Source: UBA7446 sp965656545 (GTDB taxonomy: Bacteria; Bacteroidota; Bacteroidia; Flavobacteriales; Flavobacteriaceae). From it: a DNA stretch of 64,000 nt. The stretch covers positions 372,001 through 436,000 of the forward strand of contig CBFHKZ010000001.1 of the NCBI GenBank assembly GCA_965656545.1. Reading direction: 5' to 3'. Below, one piece after another: positions 8,989 to 16,570 of this stretch. The notes beneath the pieces are model-generated. The model did not search any database and was not told the origin of the DNA. It was given only the letters and a program-made list of their open reading frames with translations. The stretch's first letter is position 1, and the number at the start of each line of letters is the position of its first letter. A program made the translations under genes and the position numbers.

Positions 8989-9258
8989 ATGGCAAAAGAA
9001 TCAATGAAGGCCCGTGAGGTCAAAAGAGCAAAACTAGCCGCTAAATATGCTGATAAGCGTGCTGCCTTAAAAGCAGCTGGCGATTATGAAGCGCTGCAAA
9101 AATTACCTAAAAATGCATCTCCTGTACGCGGCCACAACCGTTGCAAGCTTACAGGTCGTCCGAAAGGATATATGCGTCAATTTGGTCTTTCTCGTGTTAT
9201 GTTCAGAGAAATGGCGAATAAAGGTTTAATCCCGGGAGTTAAAAAAGCGAGCTGGTAA
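8989..9258 (+). CDS. rpsN: 30S ribosomal protein S14, zinc-free long form
   Basis: 89 residues. The conserved C-terminal half RGHNRCKLTGRPKGYMRQFGLSR is present, but the paired CxxC zinc motifs of the short (about 61-residue) form are absent; only one cysteine exists. This is the C-minus form of S14, which folds without zinc. It sits between rplE and rpsH in the spc operon, so it is the only or main S14 gene rather than a zinc-starvation paralogue. Confidence 0.97.
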   Translation: MAKESMKAREVKRAKLAAKYADKRAALKAAGDYEALQKLPKNASPVRGHNRCKLTGRPKGYMRQFGLSRVMFREMANKGLIPGVKKASW

Positions 9259-9270
9259 ACAAAAAGAATT

Positions 9271-9669
9271 ATGAATACAGATCCAATTGCAGATTATTTA
9301 ACACGCGTTCGTAACGCAAACAGCGCTGGTCACCGCGTGGTTTCGATTCCTGCTTCAAAACTGAAGCTAGAAATCACAAAGATTTTATTTGACCAAGGCT
9401 ATATCCTTAGTTATAAGGTGGAAGACGATACCGTTCAAAAAAGCATCAAAATTGCTTTAAAATACGACCGTCTTACCAAAGAACCTGTAATCAAAAAATT
9501 ACAGCGAATCAGTACACCTGGTTTGCGTAAATATGCTTCTTCTGGAGAAATTCCCCGTGTACTAAATGGTTTAGGTACTGCTATAGTATCTACTTCACAC
9601 GGAGTAATGACTGGAAAGCAAGCGAAAAAAGAAAATGTAGGTGGTGAGGTAATTTGTTACGTTCACTAA
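9271..9669 (+). CDS. rpsH: 30S ribosomal protein S8
   Basis: 132 residues. MNTDPIADYLTRVRNAN start and the C-terminal STSHGVMTGKQAKKENVGGEVICYV block are S8 signatures. S8 binds helix 21 of 16S rRNA and, in E. coli, represses the spc operon by binding mRNA near rplE; a corresponding structure was not recognised here. Confidence 0.98.
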   Translation: MNTDPIADYLTRVRNANSAGHRVVSIPASKLKLEITKILFDQGYILSYKVEDDTVQKSIKIALKYDRLTKEPVIKKLQRISTPGLRKYASSGEIPRVLNGLGTAIVSTSHGVMTGKQAKKENVGGEVICYVH

Positions 9670-9683
9670 TAAAAATTTGAATT

Positions 9684-10226
9684 ATGTCAAGAATTGGTAA
9701 TAACCCTATAGTAGTTCCAGAAGGCGTCACAGTTGACATCCAACCTGGTGTGATTACCGTTAAAGGTAAACTAGGCGAATTGACACAGCCTTACAGCGAT
9801 GTTAGCATTGCTCAAGAAGCTGGTCAATTGGTGGTTTCTCGTCCTTCGGACAGCAAGCCTCACAGAGCCAAGCACGGGTTATATCGTGCGCTTGTTGCCA
9901 ATATGGTTACGGGTGTCTCTGTTGGATTTACAAAAGAATTAGAATTGGTTGGTGTAGGGTATCGTGCCAGCAACCAAGGTCAAAAACTTGATCTCGCACT
10001 TGGTTTTTCACACAACATTGTGTTTGAAATTCCAACCGAAGTTAAGGTTGAGACTGTTTCTGAAAAAGGTAAAAACCCCATCATCAAACTCAGCTCACAC
10101 GACAACCAATTGGTTGGATCGATTGCAGCAAAAATTCGCGGTTTCCGTAAGCCAGAACCTTACAAAGGAAAAGGTGTGAAGTTTGTAGGAGAACAAATTA
10201 GAAGAAAAGCAGGTAAATCTGCATAA
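9684..10226 (+). CDS. rplF: 50S ribosomal protein L6
   Basis: 180 residues. MSRIGNNPIVVPEGVTV opening, repeat domains of L6, and the end block RKPEPYKGKGVKFVGEQIRRKAGKSA (landmarks EPYKGKGVK and RRKAGK). L6 lies near the factor-binding stalk and sarcin-ricin loop. Confidence 0.98.
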   Translation: MSRIGNNPIVVPEGVTVDIQPGVITVKGKLGELTQPYSDVSIAQEAGQLVVSRPSDSKPHRAKHGLYRALVANMVTGVSVGFTKELELVGVGYRASNQGQKLDLALGFSHNIVFEIPTEVKVETVSEKGKNPIIKLSSHDNQLVGSIAAKIRGFRKPEPYKGKGVKFVGEQIRRKAGKSA

Positions 10227-10237
10227 GCATTAGGGAT

Positions 10238-10594
10238 ATGAAAATGACAAAAACCCAACGTAGACAACGCATTCAGAAGCGCTTCCGAGACACCGTTCTT
10301 GGTACAGCTGCTATGCCTCGCATGTCTGTGTTTAGAAGCAATAAAGAAATTTATGCGCAAATCGTTAACGATGAAACAGGAGTAACCCTAGCGGCTGCTT
10401 CGTCTCGCGATAAGGAATTTGAAAAGCATAGTGGAACAAAAATTGAACTCGCGCAAGAAGTAGGAAAGTTGATTGGCCAAAAAGCATTAGCTGCTGGTAT
10501 CTCTTCTATTCGTTTTGACCGTGGAGGATATTTATATCATGGACGTGTAAAGTCACTAGCTGACGGCGCAAGAGAAGCAGGACTAAAATTTTAA
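10238..10594 (+). CDS. rplR: 50S ribosomal protein L18
   Basis: 118 residues. Basic N-terminus MKMTKTQRRQRIQKRFRDTV, then RMSVFRSNKEIYAQIVND and FDRGGYLYHGRVKSLADGAREAGL near the end. L18 binds 5S rRNA with L5. Two bases before rpsE. Confidence 0.97.
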   Translation: MKMTKTQRRQRIQKRFRDTVLGTAAMPRMSVFRSNKEIYAQIVNDETGVTLAAASSRDKEFEKHSGTKIELAQEVGKLIGQKALAAGISSIRFDRGGYLYHGRVKSLADGAREAGLKF

Positions 10595-10596
10595 GT

Positions 10597-11121
10597 ATGT
10601 ATCAAGATTATAAAAACGTAGAATTTGTAAAACCAGGTGGACTAGATCTCAAAGATCGTTTGGTTGGTGTACAACGAGTTACCAAAGTAACAAAAGGAGG
10701 ACGTGCCTTTGGCTTTTCCGCAATTGTTGTTGTAGGTGACGAAAACGGTGTTGTTGGACAAGGTTTAGGAAAATCGAAAGAAGTTGCTGAAGCCATTTCT
10801 AAAGCTGTTGAAGACGCCAAAAAGAATTTGGTACGTATCCCTATCAACAAGGGAACACTTCCACACCAGCAAAAAGGAAAATACGGCGGAGCCCGTGTTT
10901 ATCTTCAACCAGCATCTGATGGTACTGGAGTTATTGCAGGTGGCGCAGTTCGTGCTGTACTAGAGGCTGTGGGTGTTCACAATGTATTGTCAAAATCTCA
11001 AGGCTCTTCAAACCCACACAACGTGGTGAAGGCTACTTTTGACGCATTGTTACAATTACGCGATGCCAACACAGTTGCTAAGCAACGTGGTATTTCACTT
11101 GATAAAGTTTTTAACGGATAA
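10597..11121 (+). CDS. rpsE: 30S ribosomal protein S5
   Basis: 174 residues. The double-stranded-RNA-binding-like N-terminal domain contains RVTKVTKGGRAFGFSAIVVVGD, and the second domain contains GTGVIAGGAVRAVLEAVGV. S5 contributes to decoding accuracy and mRNA unwinding at the entry site. Confidence 0.98.
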   Translation: MYQDYKNVEFVKPGGLDLKDRLVGVQRVTKVTKGGRAFGFSAIVVVGDENGVVGQGLGKSKEVAEAISKAVEDAKKNLVRIPINKGTLPHQQKGKYGGARVYLQPASDGTGVIAGGAVRAVLEAVGVHNVLSKSQGSSNPHNVVKATFDALLQLRDANTVAKQRGISLDKVFNG

Positions 11122-11124
11122 GCC

Positions 11125-11304
11125 ATGGCAAAGATTAAAGTTACACAAGTAAAGAGTACTATCAAGCGTCCTGAAGATCAGAAACGCACACTTGCTGCTC
11201 TTGGTTTACACAAGATTGGTCAGGTTGTTGAACATGAAGATACAGCCACCATCACGGGTATGGTTAATAAAATAAAACATTTGGTAACTGTCCAAAACGT
11301 TTAA
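11125..11304 (+). CDS. rpmD: 50S ribosomal protein L30
   Basis: 59 codons plus TAA, read directly from the sequence. MAKIKVTQVKSTIKRPEDQK followed by RTLAALGLHKIGQ and a VNKIKHLV segment are the L30 pattern. It fits exactly between rpsE and rplO, as in other spc operons, with three bases before and one after. Confidence 0.96.
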   Translation: MAKIKVTQVKSTIKRPEDQKRTLAALGLHKIGQVVEHEDTATITGMVNKIKHLVTVQNV

Positions 11305-11305
11305 T

Positions 11306-11761
11306 ATGGAATTAGGAAATTTAAAGCCTGCTAAAGGCTCGGTTAAAGGCGCAAGTAAACGTCTAGGTAGAGGACAAGGTTCTGGTACTGGTGGTACTGC
11401 TTCACGTGGTCACAAAGGAGCCAAATCTCGTTCTGGTTATTCCAAGAAAGTTGGTTTTGAAGGGGGACAAATGCCCCTACAACGCCGTGTGCCTAAGTTT
11501 GGTTTTACCAACATCAACAGAAAAGAATACGCAGGTATCAACTTGGACAAACTCCAAGAATTAGCCGATGCTAAAAAAATCAAAACGAAAGTTGACCAAG
11601 AAGCAATGATTCAATTGCGTTTGGTAGGCAAAAACGATTTGATTAAAATTTTAGGTCGTGGTACATTATCTACCAAGCTCAAGGTGAGCGCCCACAAATT
11701 TACTGCAACTGCAAAGGCAGCTATAGAAGCAGCCGGAGGAGAAGCCATTACGATTGAATAA
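11306..11761 (+). CDS. rplO: 50S ribosomal protein L15
   Basis: 151 residues. LGRGQGSGTGGTASRGHKG near residues 20-38 and FEGGQMPLQRRVPKFGF near 50-66 identify L15, a late assembly organiser of the 50S subunit. The rplO stop (TAA) is directly followed by the secY ATG. Confidence 0.97.
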   Translation: MELGNLKPAKGSVKGASKRLGRGQGSGTGGTASRGHKGAKSRSGYSKKVGFEGGQMPLQRRVPKFGFTNINRKEYAGINLDKLQELADAKKIKTKVDQEAMIQLRLVGKNDLIKILGRGTLSTKLKVSAHKFTATAKAAIEAAGGEAITIE

Positions 11762-13120
11762 ATGAAAAGATTAATAGAGGTCTTAGCGAATATTTGGAAA
11801 ATAGAGGAACTCAAGAACCGTATCTTGATTACCCTTGGATTTCTTATAGTTTACCGTATCGGTGCTCAGGTAGTTTTGCCTGGAATTGACCCTGTTCAAC
11901 TTTCTCAACTAACAAGCAAAACCAGCGGTGGCGGACTACTTGGCGTGTTAAACATGTTTACAGGTGGTGCCTTTGCCAATGCGTCTGTTTTTGCACTGGG
12001 TATCATGCCCTATATTTCTGCTTCTATTGTAGTGCAGCTTATGGGAATTGCTGTTCCTTATCTGCAAAAACTTCAAAAAGAAGGCGAAAGTGGTCGTCGT
12101 AGAATCAACCAAATCACACGATGGTTAACCATTGGTATTTGTGTGTTCCAAGCGCCTGCTTACTTATACTCGCTGGGTGCACTTGGTGTTCCTGAGTCTG
12201 CTTTTGTTCTTGGAAAAGGACTTGGTTTTATGGTCCCTTCTGTTATCATACTTGTTACCGGAACCATCTTTGCGATGTGGCTGGGTGAGAAGATAACCGA
12301 CAAAGGAATTGGAAACGGTATTTCACTATTGATTACGGTAGGTATTGTAGCAACTTTACCCATGTCTTTTGCGCAAGAATTTGTTTCAAGAGTTACCGAA
12401 AACAACGGTGGTCCCATTGTTATCGTAATAGAAACCATGGTATGGATTGGAATAAATGCCATTTGTATCCTATTGGTAATGGCGGTACGTCAGATACCTG
12501 TGCAGTATGCACGTAGAACTGCTTCTGGCGGCATTGACAAAAACCAAATTGGCGCACGTCAGTATATACCACTCAAGCTAAACGCTTCTGGTGTAATGCC
12601 CATCATATTTGCACAAGCATTGATGTTTGTTCCTTCATCTATGGGAAGCCTTTTGGGTTCTGATAGTGGTCTGGGACGATGGTTACAAGCTTCTTTTTCA
12701 GACATATTCGGACTTTGGTACAACATCTTGTTTGCCGTCTTGATTATTGTCTTTACCTATTTCTATACAGCTATTACGGTTCCGACCAACAAGATGGCTG
12801 ATGACCTGAAGCGAAGTGGTGGTTTTGTTCCTGGTGTTCGTCCAGGTACGGAAACCGCAGACTTCCTAGATCGCATTATGTCGCAAATTACCTTCCCGGG
12901 CTCGCTGTTTTTGGCAGCGGTGGCCGTGTTACCAGCAGTGGTGTACCATTTGTTTGGGATGCAACAAGGATGGGCGTTGTTCTACGGAGGAACTTCCCTT
13001 CTTATTATGGTAGGTGTTGCGATTGATACCATTCAGCAAATCAATGCGTATTTGTTGAACCGTCATTATGATGGGTTAATGAAAACAGGTAGTAAACGAA
13101 ATAAAACAGCAGGAAACTAA
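11762..13120 (+). CDS. secY: Protein translocase channel SecY
   Basis: 452 residues with ten hydrophobic segments. SecY forms the protein-conducting channel with SecE and SecG in the inner membrane. Signatures: RIGAQVVLPGIDP near residue 34, the plug/TM2 region GGLLGVLNMFTGGAF, and the cytoplasmic loop FKRSGG-type motif LKRSGGFVPGVRPG near residue 350. It abuts rplO and overlaps infA by one base; the map and adk genes found here in many bacteria are absent. Confidence 0.98.
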   Translation: MKRLIEVLANIWKIEELKNRILITLGFLIVYRIGAQVVLPGIDPVQLSQLTSKTSGGGLLGVLNMFTGGAFANASVFALGIMPYISASIVVQLMGIAVPYLQKLQKEGESGRRRINQITRWLTIGICVFQAPAYLYSLGALGVPESAFVLGKGLGFMVPSVIILVTGTIFAMWLGEKITDKGIGNGISLLITVGIVATLPMSFAQEFVSRVTENNGGPIVIVIETMVWIGINAICILLVMAVRQIPVQYARRTASGGIDKNQIGARQYIPLKLNASGVMPIIFAQALMFVPSSMGSLLGSDSGLGRWLQASFSDIFGLWYNILFAVLIIVFTYFYTAITVPTNKMADDLKRSGGFVPGVRPGTETADFLDRIMSQITFPGSLFLAAVAVLPAVVYHLFGMQQGWALFYGGTSLLIMVGVAIDTIQQINAYLLNRHYDGLMKTGSKRNKTAGN

Positions 13121-13335
13121 TGGCAAAGCAAGCAGCTATAGAACAAGATGGCCAAATCATTGAGGCGCTTTCCAACGCGATGTTTCGCGTAGAGTTGGAA
13201 AACGGTCACGTGGTAACGGCACATATCTCTGGGAAGATGCGCATGCACTATATAAAGCTACTTCCTGGTGATAAAGTAAAGTTAGAGATGTCGCCTTATG
13301 ATTTAACAAAGGCACGCATCACATTTAGATATTAA
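13120..13335 (+). CDS. infA: Translation initiation factor IF-1
   Basis: 71 residues, the standard size. OB-fold sequence MAKQAAIEQDGQIIEAL, MFRVELENGHVVTAHISGKMR and the end RITFRY are diagnostic. IF-1 occupies the A site during initiation. Start overlaps the secY stop by one base, so it is co-translated with secY; rpmJ follows after three bases. Confidence 0.97.
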   Translation: MAKQAAIEQDGQIIEALSNAMFRVELENGHVVTAHISGKMRMHYIKLLPGDKVKLEMSPYDLTKARITFRY

Positions 13336-13338
13336 GAT

Positions 13339-13455
13339 ATGAAAGTTAGAGCATCACTTAAAAAAAGAAGCGCCGACTGCAAGATTGTACGTCGCAATGG
13401 ACGCTTATACGTAATTAACAAAAAGAACCCTAGGTTCAAACAAAGACAAGGATAA
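13339..13455 (+). CDS. rpmJ: 50S ribosomal protein L36, zinc-free form
   Basis: 38 codons read directly from the sequence: MKVRASLKKRSADCKIVRR, then NGRLYVINKKNPRFKQRQG. The length and the KQRQG end are L36. Of the usual zinc ligands (Cys11, Cys14, Cys27, His33) only Cys14 remains; the others are Ser11, Asn27 and Phe33, so it should not bind zinc. Placed between infA and rpsM as in many bacteria. Confidence 0.96.
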   Translation: MKVRASLKKRSADCKIVRRNGRLYVINKKNPRFKQRQG

Positions 13456-13457
13456 TT

Positions 13458-13832
13458 ATGGCTAGAATTTCTGGAGTAGATATTCCTAAACAAAAAAGAG
13501 GCGTCATTTCGCTAACCTATATATATGGGGTTGGACGCAGCCGTGCTAAAGAAATTTTGGCTACTGCTGGTGTTGACGAAAGCAAAAAAGTAAACGAATG
13601 GAATGACGACGAAATTGGTCGTATCCGTGATGCTGTTGCTTCATTTAAGATCGAAGGTGAACTTCGTTCGGAAACCCAATTGAACATCAAGCGATTGATG
13701 GACATCGGTTCTTTTAGAGGTATTCGTCACCGTGTCGGTTTACCACTTCGTGGTCAACGCACCAAGAATAACTCAAGAACACGTAAAGGAAAACGCAAGA
13801 CAGTTGCTAACAAAAAGAAAGTAACTAAATAA
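13458..13832 (+). CDS. rpsM: 30S ribosomal protein S13
   Basis: 124 residues. MARISGVDIPKQKRGVISLTYIYGVG start (landmarks ISGVDIPKQKR and YIYGVG) and the basic tail with RGIRHRVGLPLRGQRTKNNSRTRKG. S13 contacts L5 and P-site tRNA. Two bases after rpmJ, first gene of the alpha-type block. Confidence 0.98.
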   Translation: MARISGVDIPKQKRGVISLTYIYGVGRSRAKEILATAGVDESKKVNEWNDDEIGRIRDAVASFKIEGELRSETQLNIKRLMDIGSFRGIRHRVGLPLRGQRTKNNSRTRKGKRKTVANKKKVTK

Positions 13833-13844
13833 AGTAGTCAACAG

Positions 13845-14228
13845 ATGGCAAAATCAAGTTCAAAAAAGCGTAAAGTTGTGGTGGAAGCCTTTGGCGAAGC
13901 CCACATTAACGCATCGTTTAATAATATCATTGTATCCCTAACCAATAACAAAGGTGAGGTGATTTCATGGTCTTCCGCAGGTAAGATGGGCTTTAGAGGC
14001 TCAAAGAAAAATACACCCTATGCTGCACAACTTGCAGCTGAAGATGCTGCGAAAGTAGCTCAGGAAGCAGGCCTTAGAAAGGTAAAAGTATTTGTAAAGG
14101 GACCCGGTAACGGACGCGAGTCAGCTATCAGAACCCTTCACAATGGTGGCATCGAAGTCACCGAAATAGTTGACGTGACGCCAATGCCGCACAACGGATG
14201 TCGTCCACCAAAAAGACGTAGAGTTTAA
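13845..14228 (+). CDS. rpsK: 30S ribosomal protein S11
   Basis: 127 residues. Contains HINASFNNIIVSLTN, GFRGSKKNTPYAAQLAAEDAA and the C-terminal DVTPMPHNGCRPPKRRRV, all S11 signatures. S11 lines the platform cleft near the E-site mRNA. A 56-base spacer with a possible RNA hairpin separates it from rpsD. Confidence 0.98.
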   Translation: MAKSSSKKRKVVVEAFGEAHINASFNNIIVSLTNNKGEVISWSSAGKMGFRGSKKNTPYAAQLAAEDAAKVAQEAGLRKVKVFVKGPGNGRESAIRTLHNGGIEVTEIVDVTPMPHNGCRPPKRRRV

Positions 14229-14238
14229 TACTAACCCC

Positions 14239-14268
14239 GCTGGCGAAGGATTGACCTTAATTCCCAGC
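14239..14268 (+). promoter_or_regulatory. Two-helix hairpin in the rpsK-rpsD spacer, candidate S4 leader
   Basis: GCTGG (14239-14243) pairs with CCAGC (14264-14268), and inside it AAGG (14246-14249) pairs with CCTT (14255-14258) around the loop ATTGA. An internal loop separates the helices. No T run follows, so it is not a terminator. S4 is the autoregulator of the alpha operon in E. coli and this element directly precedes rpsD; that it binds S4 is inference. Confidence 0.4.
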
Positions 14269-14284
14269 ACTTAATTTTTATAAT

Positions 14285-14890
14285 ATGGCAAGATATACTG
14301 GTCCAAAGACAAAAATCGCCCGTAAGTTTGGCGAAGCTATATTCGGCGAAGACAAATCGTTCGAAAAGCGTAATTACCCTCCTGGACAGCACGGAAATAA
14401 CCGTCGTAGACCCAAAAAATCGGAATATGCAATCCAGTTAATGGAAAAGCAAAAAGCGAAATTTACCTATGGTATTTTAGAGCGTCAGTTCCGCAATCTT
14501 TTTCTTAAAGCTAATGCTAGTAAGGACGTAACAGGTGAAGTACTCCTTCAACTTTGTGAGTCCCGTCTAGACAACTTGGTATACCGTTTAGGTATTGCAC
14601 CAACTAGAAGCGCTGCCCGCCAACTTGTGGGGCACCGTCACATTACTTTAAATGGAGAAATCATGAACATTCCTTCATGTCACGTAAAAGTTGGTGATGT
14701 GATTGGCGTTCGTGAAAAATCTAAATCGCTTGAAGTAATAGAGCGTTCTCTTTCTGTTGCCAGTCACGATTTAGAGTGGTTGTCATGGAATGATGCAACG
14801 CTTGAAGGCACACTGGTTTCAGTTCCTACCCGTGAGCAAATCACAGAAAACATAAAGGAGCAACTAATCGTCGAACTGTATTCAAAATAA
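14285..14890 (+). CDS. rpsD: 30S ribosomal protein S4
   Basis: 201 residues. MARYTGPKTKIARKFGE start, YPPGQHGNNRRRPKKSEYA near residue 36, and the S4 RNA-binding domain with SRLDNLVYRLGIAPTRSAARQLVGHRHI (landmarks RLDNLVYRLG and ARQLVGHRHI). No N-terminal cysteine cluster, so this is the zinc-free S4 type. S4 is a primary 16S rRNA binder and the known repressor of alpha operons. Confidence 0.98.
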   Translation: MARYTGPKTKIARKFGEAIFGEDKSFEKRNYPPGQHGNNRRRPKKSEYAIQLMEKQKAKFTYGILERQFRNLFLKANASKDVTGEVLLQLCESRLDNLVYRLGIAPTRSAARQLVGHRHITLNGEIMNIPSCHVKVGDVIGVREKSKSLEVIERSLSVASHDLEWLSWNDATLEGTLVSVPTREQITENIKEQLIVELYSK

Positions 14891-14894
14891 TCCT

Positions 14895-15887
14895 ATGGCA
14901 CTATTTAATTTTCAAAAACCAGATAAGGTAATCATGATTGATTCAGACGAATTCGAAGGTAAATTCGAATTTCGTCCACTAGAGCCGGGGTATGGGCTAA
15001 CGGTTGGAAACGCACTACGTCGTGTGATGCTTGCATCGCTTGAAGGTTTTGCGATTACTTCTGTTCGTATCGACAAGGTTGACCACGAATTCTCAACGCT
15101 TCCCGGAGTAGTAGAAGACGTAACAGAAATGATTTTGAACTTTAAGCAAGTTCGTTTCAAACAACAAATCGACTCTGTTGATAGCGAATCAGTTAGTGTA
15201 GCTATATCAGGACAAAAGCAACTAACAGCTGGTGATTTACAGAAGTTTATCTCTGGTTTCCAAGTGCTTAACCCAGAATTGGTTGTTTGCAATATGGACG
15301 AAAGCGTTCAGCTAAACTTTGAGTTTACCATTGAAAAAGGACGTGGTTACGTTCCTGCAGAGGAAAATAAAAAAGCAACTGCGCCTATTGGAACTATTGC
15401 CATTGACTCGATTTACACGCCTATTAAAAACGTGAAATACACGATTGAGAACTTCCGTGTAGAGCAAAAAACAGATTACGAAAAGTTGATTTTCGAAATC
15501 ATAACAGACGGTTCTATTCATCCAAAAGATGCATTGACTGAAGCTGCAAAAACATTGATCCATCACTTTATGCTGTTCTCTGACGAACGCATAACGCTTG
15601 AGGCCGATGAAATTGCTGAAACTGAAACCTATGACGAAGAGTCATTACACATGCGTCAATTGCTAAAGACAAAACTCATCGATATGGATTTGTCTGTGCG
15701 TGCACTGAATTGCCTTAAAGCAGCTGAAGTAGACACACTTGGCGATTTGGTTTCCTTTAACAAAAGTGATTTGATGAAGTTTAGAAACTTCGGCAAAAAA
15801 TCACTTACCGAACTTGAGGAATTGGTCATTGCCAAAGGCCTTAACTTTGGAATGGACTTGGCTAAATACAAACTGGATAAAGACTAA
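14895..15887 (+). CDS. rpoA: RNA polymerase alpha subunit
   Basis: 330 residues. N-terminal dimerisation and assembly domain includes RPLEPGYGLTVGNALRRVML near residues 27-46 and LPGVVEDVTEMILN; the C-terminal domain (about 250-320) includes LSVRALNCLKAAEVDTLGDL and KFRNFGKKSLTELEEL. Four bases after rpsD and 20 before rplQ, as in other alpha operons. Confidence 0.98.
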   Translation: MALFNFQKPDKVIMIDSDEFEGKFEFRPLEPGYGLTVGNALRRVMLASLEGFAITSVRIDKVDHEFSTLPGVVEDVTEMILNFKQVRFKQQIDSVDSESVSVAISGQKQLTAGDLQKFISGFQVLNPELVVCNMDESVQLNFEFTIEKGRGYVPAEENKKATAPIGTIAIDSIYTPIKNVKYTIENFRVEQKTDYEKLIFEIITDGSIHPKDALTEAAKTLIHHFMLFSDERITLEADEIAETETYDEESLHMRQLLKTKLIDMDLSVRALNCLKAAEVDTLGDLVSFNKSDLMKFRNFGKKSLTELEELVIAKGLNFGMDLAKYKLDKD

Positions 15888-15907
15888 GGTCGCAATAGCT
15901 ATTCATC

Positions 15908-16480
15908 ATGAGACACGGAAAGAAAGTTGCCCACTTGGGGCGTACAAATACCCACAGAAAAGCGATGCTTGCCAATATGGCATCTTCGCTAATTGAGCAC
16001 AAACGTATCAATACGACAGTAGCCAAGGCTAAGGCCTTGAAGCAGTTTGTTGAGCCGCTTGTCACGCGTTCAAAAGAAGACACCACACACAACCGTCGTG
16101 TTGTTTTTAGAGCTTTGCGTAACAAGTATGCCGTAACCGAATTGTTTCGTATTGTTTCTGAGAAAGTTGGCGATCGCCCAGGTGGTTACACCCGCATCAT
16201 CAAACTTGGAAACAGGCTAGGAGATAACGCTGATATGGCATTAATCGAGCTGGTAGACTTCAATGAAGTATATGAGACCGATAAGCCAAAGCAGAAAAAA
16301 TCTAGACGTAGAGGTGCTAAAAAAGTAGCTCCTGCTGAAGCAGAAGTAGTTACTGATGCGCCTGTAGCAGAAGAAGCTGCTCCTGAAGCAACTGCTGCCG
16401 AAGCTGCACCTGCTGAAGAAACCAGCGCAGAAGAAGCCGATGCGGCATCATCTTCAGAAGAAGAAAACAAGGCGGAATAA
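15908..16480 (+). CDS. rplQ: 50S ribosomal protein L17 with acidic C-terminal extension
   Basis: 190 residues. Residues 1 to about 120 are ordinary L17: MRHGKKVAHLGRTNTHRKAM, then GYTRIIKLGNRLGDNADMALIELV. After a basic link KKSRRRGAKK the last 60 or so residues are almost only Ala, Glu, Pro, Ser, Thr and Val, giving a strongly acidic, low-complexity tail absent from E. coli L17 (127 residues). Such tails occur in other Bacteroidota; function unknown. Last gene of the ribosomal block before a terminator. Confidence 0.96.
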   Translation: MRHGKKVAHLGRTNTHRKAMLANMASSLIEHKRINTTVAKAKALKQFVEPLVTRSKEDTTHNRRVVFRALRNKYAVTELFRIVSEKVGDRPGGYTRIIKLGNRLGDNADMALIELVDFNEVYETDKPKQKKSRRRGAKKVAPAEAEVVTDAPVAEEAAPEATAAEAAPAEETSAEEADAASSSEEENKAE

Positions 16481-16508
16481 GTTTTTAATAGCCTTTTAAT
16501 AAATCAAA

Positions 16509-16538
16509 GGATAAACCAGTGGGTTTATCCTTTTTTTT
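16509..16538 (+). terminator. Intrinsic terminator of the ribosomal protein cluster
   Basis: Perfect nine-pair stem GGATAAACC (16509-16517) with GGTTTATCC (16522-16530), loop AGTG, directly followed by eight T. It lies 28 bases after the rplQ stop and just before the carA promoter. Confidence 0.93.
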
Positions 16539-16542
16539 GTGT

Positions 16543-16550
16543 TAATTTTG
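16543..16550 (+). promoter_or_regulatory. Promoter -7 element for carA
   Basis: TAATTTTG matches the Bacteroidota -7 consensus TAnnTTTG. It is placed between the ribosomal terminator and carA, 20 bases before the ATG. No good TTG -33 element is visible because the terminator stem occupies that region. Confidence 0.6.
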
Positions 16551-16570
16551 CAGAAATACATTTAACCAAA

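Noticed and set aside
16186..16470. Long minus-strand open frame opposite the L17 tail (Ala/Ser-rich)
   Set aside because: Mirror of the Ala/Glu-rich coding tail; no promoter and no family resemblance.
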